This document shows positions 20,842 to 26,637 of a stretch of 27,465 nucleotides of DNA, piece after piece. A program made the position numbers and the translations under genes. Below the pieces are notes generated by a model. It searched no databases and was not told the origin of the DNA. It saw only the letters and a list, made by a program, of their open reading frames with translations. This DNA comes from Faecalibacterium sp. UBA7177. GTDB taxonomy: Bacteria > Bacillota > Clostridia > Oscillospirales > Ruminococcaceae. The stretch is from contig DKVN01000126.1 in the NCBI GenBank assembly GCA_002491225.1, positions 11,672 to 39,136 on the forward strand. Direction: 5' to 3'. Within the stretch, counting starts at the first letter, position 1. The number at the start of each line of letters is the position of its first letter.

Positions 20842-21036
20842 GTGGAAGATACGCGGAAAACGCATACCAGTTCAGCCGTCAAGCGGCGGTACAACCAAAA
20901 GGCATATAAATCCATCACCGTGCAGGTAAAGCCCGCTCTCGCCAGCCGTATCCAAGCGTATAAGGAGCGCGAGGGCATCAGCATGGCCGAGTTGCTGACC
21001 AGAGCAATGGATGCGCTTGCCCCGGAGATCACCTGA
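20842..21036 (+). CDS. Ribbon-helix-helix (Arc-type) DNA-binding protein
   Basis: This 64-aa protein starts at GTG 20842 (GGGAGG 7-8 nt upstream; an ATG at 20827 is an alternative). The first ~20 residues are basic and disordered (RKTHTSSAVKRRYNQKA). An RHH fold follows: YKSITVQVKPALASRIQAYK with the ribbon strand, then ISMAELLTRAMDAL. It is probably a small transcriptional regulator and a candidate to bind the palindrome at 20556-20573. It is followed 27 nt later by the ImmA/IrrE gene. Confidence 0.75.
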   Translation: MEDTRKTHTSSAVKRRYNQKAYKSITVQVKPALASRIQAYKEREGISMAELLTRAMDALAPEIT

Positions 21037-21063
21037 CAGCCCATCGGAAGGAAGTGAAACGAA

Positions 21064-21606
21064 ATGAACCGCGCCCCTGATCTGAATCTGCTGTACGATA
21101 CGCTGGAACAGGCGGGCGTAGAGGTGTTTTCGTTTTCCTGCGCCCCCTATGATGCCATCGTCTCCCCCGATGGATACCTCGCGATGGACCCGGCCATGAT
21201 CGATTCCGAAGCCCAGGAGCGCGAAATACTGATCCACGAGGAGGGCCACTTCGCCACCGACACCTTTTACCAGCTGGACAGCCCCTACACCCTGCGCCAG
21301 CACCAGGAGAACGTTGCCAGCCGCTGGGGCTACAAACGCTATTTCCCATTGGATGATCTATTGGACCTAATGGAGAGCGGCCGCACCGAGGTCTGGCAGA
21401 TTGCCGAAGCCATCGGGATGCCGGAGGACTATGTGCGGGACATGTTGGCCTACTACCAGGACGCCCGGGGCGTCAACTTTACCTCTCTGCTTGCCCAGCG
21501 CCAAGCCGCACAGGAGGCCGCCGAGCACGTGCAGGCAGAGCAAGAGGATATCGAGTTGTTCCGAAAGATCATCGAACAGCGAAAACATGAAAAAGGCATG
21601 GCCTAA
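21064..21606 (+). CDS. ImmA/IrrE-family metalloprotease
   Basis: This 180-aa protein contains the zinc motif HEEGH (His58, Glu59, His62) in the sequence EILIHEEGHFATDTFY, with a second acidic ligand region HQENVASRWG at about 80-89 (Glu82). These are hallmarks of ImmA/IrrE peptidases. In ICEBs1-type elements and prophages they cleave the partner repressor after DNA damage or signalling and so trigger induction. The presumed target here is the HTH-RHH repressor at 19850. The C-terminal third is helical and charged. RBS is weak (GAAGTGAAACGAA). Confidence 0.85.
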   Translation: MNRAPDLNLLYDTLEQAGVEVFSFSCAPYDAIVSPDGYLAMDPAMIDSEAQEREILIHEEGHFATDTFYQLDSPYTLRQHQENVASRWGYKRYFPLDDLLDLMESGRTEVWQIAEAIGMPEDYVRDMLAYYQDARGVNFTSLLAQRQAAQEAAEHVQAEQEDIELFRKIIEQRKHEKGMA

Positions 21607-21668
21607 CCGGGTTCAACTCTTACCGTCCTTTTAGGGGGCGTGAATCGGAGCAGAAAGGAGCGAGGTGA

Positions 21669-21797
21669 ATGGAAAACGGTATGACGAACGCCGAGTTTGA
21701 TGCGTTTTTGGAGGCCATCGCCGAGTTGATCGAAGCAAAGGCCACCACACCGCAGGAAGCCGCCGAGATCGTCCGCAACAAGAAGATCAAGGCATAA
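21669..21797 (+). CDS. Small helical protein (42 aa)
   Basis: ATG at 21669 follows AAAGGAG/GAGGTG: MENGMTNAEFDAFLEAIAEL, then IEAKATTPQEAAEIVRNKKI. It is a short helical, lysine-ended protein. It lies between the ImmA/IrrE gene and a CRISPR-like repeat. No family is recognised. Good ribosome site and codon quality support it as a real gene. Confidence 0.65.
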   Translation: MENGMTNAEFDAFLEAIAELIEAKATTPQEAAEIVRNKKIKA

Positions 21798-21821
21798 AAA
21801 AGTGAGCGGCCCGCTTCTTAT

Positions 21822-21855
21822 GTCACTCCCCTTTATGGGGAGCGTGGATTGAAAT
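21822..21855 (+). CRISPR. Solitary degenerate CRISPR repeat (type I-C-like)
   Basis: This 34-nt unit has the same 3' half (GGGGAGCGTGGATTGAAAT) as the array repeats at 22554, and the same stem-loop with a changed loop (CTTTAT in place of CTCAC). It lies 35 nt upstream of the -35 of the hicAB promoter. With the array repeats it brackets hicAB. A weaker look-alike is at about 21625-21650 (GGGGGCGTGAATCGGAG). Confidence 0.75.
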
Positions 21856-21890
21856 GTTGTAAGGGTTGGATAAAAAAGTTTGAAAAGGCG

Positions 21891-21919
21891 TTGACATACG
21901 TATAAATACGTGTTATAAT
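21891..21919 (+). promoter_or_regulatory. hicAB promoter with operator in spacer
   Basis: TTGACA (21891-21896) and TATAAT (21914-21919) are exact, 17 nt apart. The spacer holds ACGTAT-AA-ATACGT, a likely HicB/HicAB binding site. HicB antitoxins repress their own operon through such sites. Confidence 0.85.
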
Positions 21920-21939
21920 AAATACAGGAGGTGGGGGAA

Positions 21940-22119
21940 ATGAAACGCAAGGACATCGACAAGGCCCTGCGGGCTGCGGGCTGGACAATCTTCTCCGGCG
22001 GCGGACACGACATGGCGGTGCACCCGCAAAAGCCCGGCATCAAAATCCCCCTGCCGAGGCACAAGGAGATCAACGAGAACACCGCCAAAGGCATCCTGAA
22101 AGCTGCGGGGCTGAAATAG
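21940..22119 (+). CDS. hicA: HicA-type toxin (mRNA interferase)
   Basis: This 59-aa protein starts at 21940 (GGAGGTG about 8 nt upstream): MKRKDIDKALRAAGWTIFSG, with GGGHDMAVHP at about 20-29. It shows the HicA double-stranded-RNA-binding-like fold, and the His in GGGHD corresponds to the catalytic His. HicA cleaves mRNA independently of ribosomes unless bound by HicB. Length is normal for the family. It lies first in the operon, as usual for hicAB, with the antitoxin 30 nt downstream. The operon is bracketed by CRISPR-like repeats. Confidence 0.9.
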   Translation: MKRKDIDKALRAAGWTIFSGGGHDMAVHPQKPGIKIPLPRHKEINENTAKGILKAAGLK

Positions 22120-22149
22120 CCCCGCAGCCCACAGAAAGGAGTGTATTGC

Positions 22150-22542
22150 ATGAGTAAGTATGTCTATCCAGCCGCATTCCATCCCAATGACGATGGATCG
22201 TATACGGTATCTTTTCCCGATCTGCCCGGCTGCATCACCGAGGGGAAAGGGCTTGCGGATGCCATGTATATGGCGCAAGACGCGCTTGAAATGTGGCTCT
22301 GGTACACCGAGGATCACAAAGAGGCCATCCCCGCCCCCACCATGAATCTGGCCGTGACCGCCCCGGAATTTGTCAACCTCATCTGTGCGGATACCACCGA
22401 GTACCGCAAAAAGAACGATACCCGCGCCATCAAAAAGACCCTCACCATCCCGGCCTGGCTGAACACGGCGGCGCTCGAACACAATATCAACTTCTCGCAG
22501 GTGCTGCAGGATGCCCTGAAGGACCGGTTGAATATGGCGTGA
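22150..22542 (+). CDS. hicB: HicB-type antitoxin
   Basis: This 130-aa protein starts at the ATG at 22150 (AAAGGAG 8 nt upstream). Residues 1-60 form the partially degraded RNase H-like HicB domain (YPAAFHPNDDGSYTVSFPDL with PGCITEGKGL). Residues about 95-130 are an RHH-like DNA-binding part (TLTIPAWLNTAALEHNINFS, QVLQDALKDRL). HicB neutralises HicA and represses the promoter. The first CRISPR repeat of the mini-array starts 11 nt after the stop codon, so both are likely to be on one transcript. Confidence 0.9.
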   Translation: MSKYVYPAAFHPNDDGSYTVSFPDLPGCITEGKGLADAMYMAQDALEMWLWYTEDHKEAIPAPTMNLAVTAPEFVNLICADTTEYRKKNDTRAIKKTLTIPAWLNTAALEHNINFSQVLQDALKDRLNMA

Positions 22543-22553
22543 ACCAAGCCCCT

Positions 22554-22714
22554 GTCGCTCCCCTCACGGGGAGCGTGGATTGAAATGCCTAAAAGAACTA
22601 CGCGAAGAGGCTGGATATAGTCGCTCCCCTCACGGGGAGCGTGGATTGAAATTTTTGGACTACTGAAGGCCTTCTTTTGCCTGCGACGTCGCTCCCCTCA
22701 CGGGGAGCGTGGAT
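22554..22714 (+). CRISPR. Mini CRISPR array, type I-C-like repeats, no cas genes in window
   Basis: Three direct repeats of a 33-nt unit (stem GCTCCCC/GGGGAGC, ending GTGGATTGAAAT) lie at 22554-22586, 22620-22652 and 22688-22714. The first two are identical; the third keeps the first 27 nt and then diverges at GGAT|CACC. Spacers are 33 nt (22587-22619) and 35 nt (22653-22687). The repeat is of the I-C type by sequence recall. A terminal degenerate repeat at the right end and the hicAB promoter on the left suggest rightward transcription. Spacer 1 reads LKELREEAGY in one frame, the usual start of an XRE repressor. Confidence 0.88.
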
Positions 22715-22920
22715 CACCTCCCATCCCCCGGCGGAGTATATGTCACCCCCACAAGCCGCACCTCGACGCCCGGGCGGCGGTTCAGGATCGCGGCAAGGGT
22801 CTCATATACTTTCCGGGGGTCAAAGCTGCCATCTCCGCCATCCTCCGCCGGGGCCCCGCCGCCCTGCCCCGGCGGCTGCGTCCCGCGCAGGGGCACAGAT
22901 CGAAATAACTCATCAGACAT
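22714..22920 (-). CDS. Small phage protein, FDPxKVxE family (paralogue)
   Basis: This 68-aa protein (start 22920, GGAGGTGAG upstream) shows GSFDPRKVYETLAAILNRRP, GVEVRLVGVTYT, related to the protein at 17651-17926. It lacks that protein's Ala-rich tail and ends GDGR at a stop formed at the point where the last CRISPR repeat breaks off. It is the only minus-strand gene in this part and is divergent from the recombinase gene. The function is unknown. Confidence 0.68.
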   Translation of the reverse strand: MSDELFRSVPLRGTQPPGQGGGAPAEDGGDGSFDPRKVYETLAAILNRRPGVEVRLVGVTYTPPGDGR

Positions 22921-22989
22921 TCCGCTCACCTCCTGCCACACAATATGCGGCGGAGGGCGGGCAGTATCCCAAAGAAAGGAGGCACTGTC

Positions 22990-24351
22990 ATGGAGGAAAA
23001 GCGTGCCCTGCGCGGCGCGGGGTATATCCGGGTCTCCACCGCCGACCAGGCCACCCGCGGGCTCTCGCTCGAGGCGCAGGAGGCGGAGATCCGCCGCTAC
23101 GCCGCCGCCGAGGGCATCGAGCTGCTGGACATCTATGTCGACCGGGGCATCACGGCCCGCAAGCGGCTCGACCGCCGGGACGGCTTCTGCCAGCTGATGG
23201 CCGCGGTGGACGCCGAGCGGATCGACATCGTGATCGTGCTGCGGCTGGACCGCTGGTTCCGCAACGTGTACGACTACCACCGCATGATGGCCGAGCATCT
23301 GCTGCCGCACCATGTAGACTGGTGTGCGGTCAAGGAGCAGTACAACACCAAGACGACCAACGGCCGGCTGATGATCAACCTGCGGCTGTCGATCGCCGAG
23401 CAGGAGTGCGACACCGACGGCGACCGCATCCGGGACATCCAGGACAGCCTGATCCGGCGCGGGCAATGGCCCTTCGGCTCGGCCCCCAGCGGATACCGCA
23501 TTGTCAACAAGCGGCTGGAAAAAGACCCGGACACCCAGGCGCATTGGGAGTTCTTCTTCGACCACCTGCTGACAAACGGCAGCATCCGCGCGGCGACCAT
23601 CGCGATGAACGAGCGCTTCGGCACCAGCTACGAGTACACCCACACCCAAAAGATGACCAAGCGGCCGCTGTACAAGGGGGAGTACCGGGACGTGCCGGGC
23701 TTCTGCCCGGCCTACCTGACCGAGGCCCAATGGGACAGGCTACAGTACCTGACCAGCAAGAACCTGCGCACCAGCACGACCCCGGAGGGGCTGGTGTACC
23801 TGTTCAGCGGGCTGCTGATCTGCGGGGACTGCGGGCGGCGCCTGGTGTCCCAGACGACCCGGACGAACTACGGCGCGGGCGTCTACTACAGCTACCGCTG
23901 CCCGCTGGCCAACCTGAACCGCCGCTGCCCGAACAACAAGACCCTTTCCGAGCGCAAGATTGAAAGGCACCTGCTGGACTGGCTGGACGAACACCTGGCG
24001 GGCTACATCGCAGAATACGAGGTGCAGCGCAGCCGCAAGGACGCCGCGCAGCCCGACAACACCGCAGCCATCCGTGCCAAACAGGAGCGGGTGAAGGAGC
24101 TCTTCATCAACAGCCTGATCGACATCCAGGAGTACCGCGACCGGATGGACGAGCTGGAAAGCAAGATTCTGCCGCCGCCCGAGGAGGAGCCCGGCCCGGA
24201 CATCGAGAACCTGCGCCGCCTGCTCCACAGCGATTCGCTGGCCATATACAGCACCCTTGACCGCGCCGAACAGCGCGCTTTTTGGCGCGGAATCATCAAA
24301 ACGATTTCCGTCTATCGTGGCATTATCCTTGACCCGCCTGTTTTTTTGTGA
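22990..24351 (+). CDS. Large serine recombinase (integrase)
   Basis: This 453-aa site-specific recombinase starts at 22990 (AAAGGAGG about 8 nt upstream). The resolvase catalytic domain has GYIRVSTADQA with Ser16 as nucleophile and the conserved VLRLDRWFRN (83-92). The recombinase domain with PFGSAPSGYR (161-170) follows, then the zinc ribbon CGDCGRRL plus two further Cys (278, 281, 304, 313), a coiled-coil segment with RAKQERVKELFINSLIDIQE and a C-terminal helical tail. Serine integrases integrate phage at attB with simple att sites and need a directionality factor to excise. The gene lies at the extreme right of the phage, next to attR. The directionality factor is not identified; the small neighbours are candidates. 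Confidence 0.93.
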   Translation: MEEKRALRGAGYIRVSTADQATRGLSLEAQEAEIRRYAAAEGIELLDIYVDRGITARKRLDRRDGFCQLMAAVDAERIDIVIVLRLDRWFRNVYDYHRMMAEHLLPHHVDWCAVKEQYNTKTTNGRLMINLRLSIAEQECDTDGDRIRDIQDSLIRRGQWPFGSAPSGYRIVNKRLEKDPDTQAHWEFFFDHLLTNGSIRAATIAMNERFGTSYEYTHTQKMTKRPLYKGEYRDVPGFCPAYLTEAQWDRLQYLTSKNLRTSTTPEGLVYLFSGLLICGDCGRRLVSQTTRTNYGAGVYYSYRCPLANLNRRCPNNKTLSERKIERHLLDWLDEHLAGYIAEYEVQRSRKDAAQPDNTAAIRAKQERVKELFINSLIDIQEYRDRMDELESKILPPPEEEPGPDIENLRRLLHSDSLAIYSTLDRAEQRAFWRGIIKTISVYRGIILDPPVFL

Positions 24352-24410
24352 TATGTTTGTATAAACCGATTTGGATAGGTGTAAGCGTCGTAAACTAAGA
24401 TTCGTGCCAT
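24312..24410 (-). pseudogene. Stub of the host gene interrupted by the prophage
   Basis: The ATG at 24410 has a perfect GGAGG 8 nt upstream, directly after the stop of the peptidoglycan-binding gene. The start MARILVYDAYT matches the N-terminus of a protein that often follows this SpoIID-like gene in related genomes (probably a D-Ala-D-Ala or M15-type peptidase; memory, not search). After DAYT the frame reads phage sequence (YPNRFIQTY...) and ends at a TAG inside the integrase gene. The original body of the gene should lie beyond attL, outside the window. Confidence 0.72.
24352..24395. other. attR region of the prophage
   Basis: The phage ends with the recombinase stop and the host gene frame is lost just after its eleventh codon, so the crossover core lies about 24365-24385. 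The att core itself cannot be defined without attL or an empty site. Orientation places the host gene start to the right. Confidence 0.6.
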
Positions 24411-24429
24411 CGTTGGTTCCTCCTGTTGG

Positions 24430-26553
24430 TCAAAGGTGGTCATCGCCGGAGCCGTCCGGGCAGTCCGGGCAGTCGGCCTGAGCGGCGTAGTCCCGGATGG
24501 TGTTCCAGGTCGCCTCGTCCACCACGCCGGTCTCCTCGATCCCGAAGCCCTTCTGGAAGGCGAGCACCGCGGCCTTTGTGGCGGGGCCGAAGATGCCGTC
24601 CTCGGCGAGGAAGCGCCCATCGCAGTAGAGCCGGGCGATGTCGTTCATCCACTGCTGCAGCTGCTGCACGGCCGGGCCGGTGCTGCCCTCGGCCATGCCG
24701 TAGCCGGGCCAGTCGGCCTGGGGGCGGGCCTGTTGGCCGTCGCCGGGGCGCTGGCTTGCGGCGATGCTGAGATACACCTGCAAGAGCGCGTCCCAGGTGA
24801 TTGGGCCAACCACCCCGTCCTCCGCGAGGGAGAAGCGGCGCTGGAAGGAGCGCACCGCCGTGGTCATGGCCGGGTCGAAGACGGTGCTGATCCCCTCGGT
24901 CTGCACCTCGGGGTAGAAGTAGGCGATGTATTCGAGCAGGTAGCTGACATACTGCACCGCGCTGCCGGTGTCCCCCTCCCGCAGGGGCGCGCCTGGGTAG
25001 GAGCGCCGGTCGGTGACCACGACCGGCCCGCTGGCCCGCGCGGTGCCAAACTGGCTGTAAATGCTGGCCCAGGTGGCGGGGCCGACCACCCCGTCCGCCG
25101 TCAGGCCGAACTGCCGCTGGTAGGCCCGCACCGCCGCGGTGGTGGCCGCGCCGTACTGGCCGTCGATGGCGATGCGCGGGATGGCCGGGAAGTAGAAGGA
25201 GAGGACATAAAGGTAGTATTGCAGCTCCCGCACCGCGCGGCCGCTCGAGCCCTCCCGCAGGGTGCCGGGGAAGGTACCGGGCCGCTGGTCCGGCGCGAGC
25301 AGGTTGTTGGCGATGTCGATGTAGACCTCGTTGAGCTTGTTCCAGGTGGCGCGGCCAACCACCCCGTCCGCCGTGAGGCCGAAGGTGCTCTGGAACCGGC
25401 GCACCGCTGCTTCGGTGCCGCTGCCGAACACCCCGTCCACCGCCACGGTGGGCAGGGCCGAGTAGTTGGAGGCGGCAAACCGCAGGTAGAACTGCACCAA
25501 CTTGACCGTGTCGCCGGTGTCCCCCCGGCGCACCGGGCTGCCGGGGTAGCCGCTGCCCATGTCGCTCTGGGCGGACTGGTACTCCCGGTAGAGGGCGGTC
25601 CAGGTGTTCTGGCCGACGACGCCATCGGCCGTGAGGCCCTGACTGCGCTGGAAGGCGCGCACCGCCGCGGTGGTGGCGGGGCCGAAGATGCCGTCCACCG
25701 TGGGGCTGGGGATGCTGCTGCTGAACTGGGCGAGGGTGGCGAGCCAGAACTGGACCTGCTCGACCCCGGTGCCGGTGTCCCCCTCGCGCAGCGGGCTGCC
25801 GGGGTAGCTGCCGCCCGAGAGGGCGCCCCCGGCCGTCTCGCCCTCGCTGGTCAGCTCGGCGAGGTCCTTGACGCTGACGTAGATGTAGCTGATCTTGTAC
25901 CAGGTGGCCCGGCCGACCACCCCGTCCGCCGTGAGGCTGAACTGGCGCTGGAACTTTTTGACCGTCTCGGTCATGGCCGGGCCGAAGATGCCGTCCACCG
26001 AGAGGCGGCCGAGGAAGGGGTAATCCTGGGTGATGCGGTTCAGCTGCCGCTGCAGGGTGGAGACGTCGGTGCCGCGGTCCCCCTGGCGCAGCGGGCTGCC
26101 GGGGTAGCTTTTGGGGATGCCGCGGATGTTCTGGGTGCGGACGATCTCGATGTTGCTGCCGTAGTAGTAGCGCAGGATCTGCAGCGCGTTCATCCCGGCG
26201 TTGGCGCGGTCAACCGTGCCCCACTGCTTCATACCCGGGCAGCTGACCGTTTTGCCGTCGCAGTACTCGGTGTAGTAGGGCTCGATGGTGCCGGTGCGGC
26301 GGACATAGGTGTTGAAGATCTCGTCGGTGATCCGCTCCATCACCGCGAAGATGGTGCGTCCGTGGACATAGTACTGGTCGTAGCTGGTGGAGTTTGTGAT
26401 GTTGAAGCTGTAGCCCTTGCTGGGGTACCACTCGGTGTAGATGCGGTTGAGCGCGAGGCTGATCTGGGCGTGGATGTTGGCCCGCAGGGCCTGCTCCGGC
26501 CAGGCGGGGCGGACGAGGCCCACAAAAGAGCCAAAAATCCTGCGAAATCGCAT
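24430..26553 (-). CDS. SpoIID-like protein with six peptidoglycan-binding repeats, N-terminus apparently missing
   Basis: This host protein (707 aa from the ATG at 26553) begins with a SpoIID/LytB-like domain, visible from RPAWPEQALRANIHAQISLA through NITNSTSYDQYYVHGRTIF to CPGMKQWGTVDRANAG. It is followed by six peptidoglycan-binding domains, each starting (Y/F/W)PG and having DG(I/V)FG and GVVG.TW. In relatives the SpoIID-type domain starts with about 45 more residues before PTWPE; here the frame upstream is antisense to the nuclease gene and no ribosome site precedes the ATG. The 5' end is therefore probably lost through a rearrangement at about 26520-26530. It probably acts in spore cortex or envelope remodelling. 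The disrupted gene at 24410 follows in the same operon. Confidence 0.82.
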   Translation of the reverse strand: MRFRRIFGSFVGLVRPAWPEQALRANIHAQISLALNRIYTEWYPSKGYSFNITNSTSYDQYYVHGRTIFAVMERITDEIFNTYVRRTGTIEPYYTEYCDGKTVSCPGMKQWGTVDRANAGMNALQILRYYYGSNIEIVRTQNIRGIPKSYPGSPLRQGDRGTDVSTLQRQLNRITQDYPFLGRLSVDGIFGPAMTETVKKFQRQFSLTADGVVGRATWYKISYIYVSVKDLAELTSEGETAGGALSGGSYPGSPLREGDTGTGVEQVQFWLATLAQFSSSIPSPTVDGIFGPATTAAVRAFQRSQGLTADGVVGQNTWTALYREYQSAQSDMGSGYPGSPVRRGDTGDTVKLVQFYLRFAASNYSALPTVAVDGVFGSGTEAAVRRFQSTFGLTADGVVGRATWNKLNEVYIDIANNLLAPDQRPGTFPGTLREGSSGRAVRELQYYLYVLSFYFPAIPRIAIDGQYGAATTAAVRAYQRQFGLTADGVVGPATWASIYSQFGTARASGPVVVTDRRSYPGAPLREGDTGSAVQYVSYLLEYIAYFYPEVQTEGISTVFDPAMTTAVRSFQRRFSLAEDGVVGPITWDALLQVYLSIAASQRPGDGQQARPQADWPGYGMAEGSTGPAVQQLQQWMNDIARLYCDGRFLAEDGIFGPATKAAVLAFQKGFGIEETGVVDEATWNTIRDYAAQADCPDCPDGSGDDHL

Positions 26554-26582
26554 CAAACGATCTCGCGGGCAAAGATTCCCGG

Positions 26583-26611
26583 TAGCATTTTCCACCAGGG
26601 CATGGTACAAT
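26583..26611 (+). promoter_or_regulatory. Extended -10 promoter candidate for the nuclease gene
   Basis: TACAAT (26606-26611) has TG one base upstream. The -35 (TAGCAT, 17 nt upstream) is poor. It lies 27 nt before the gene start. Confidence 0.35.
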
Positions 26612-26637
26612 AAGGGCAGGAGAGGGGGCCTGTCCCG

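Noticed and set aside
21622..21650. Additional CRISPR-like repeat upstream of the 42-aa ORF
   Set aside because: GGGGGCGTGAATCGGAG resembles the repeat end but the left half does not form the same stem; listed only as a possible decayed copy.
21856..22619. CreTA-like control of hicAB by partial complementarity of a spacer to the promoter region
   Set aside because: Only a short match (GG(C/T)TGGATA between the end of spacer 1 and 21864-21872) is visible, on the non-seed side. Not enough to propose base pairing.
24436..26613. Long plus-strand frame opposite the peptidoglycan-binding protein
   Set aside because: Repetitive because the opposite strand encodes six repeats; low-complexity Gly/Ala/Val composition and no own start signal.
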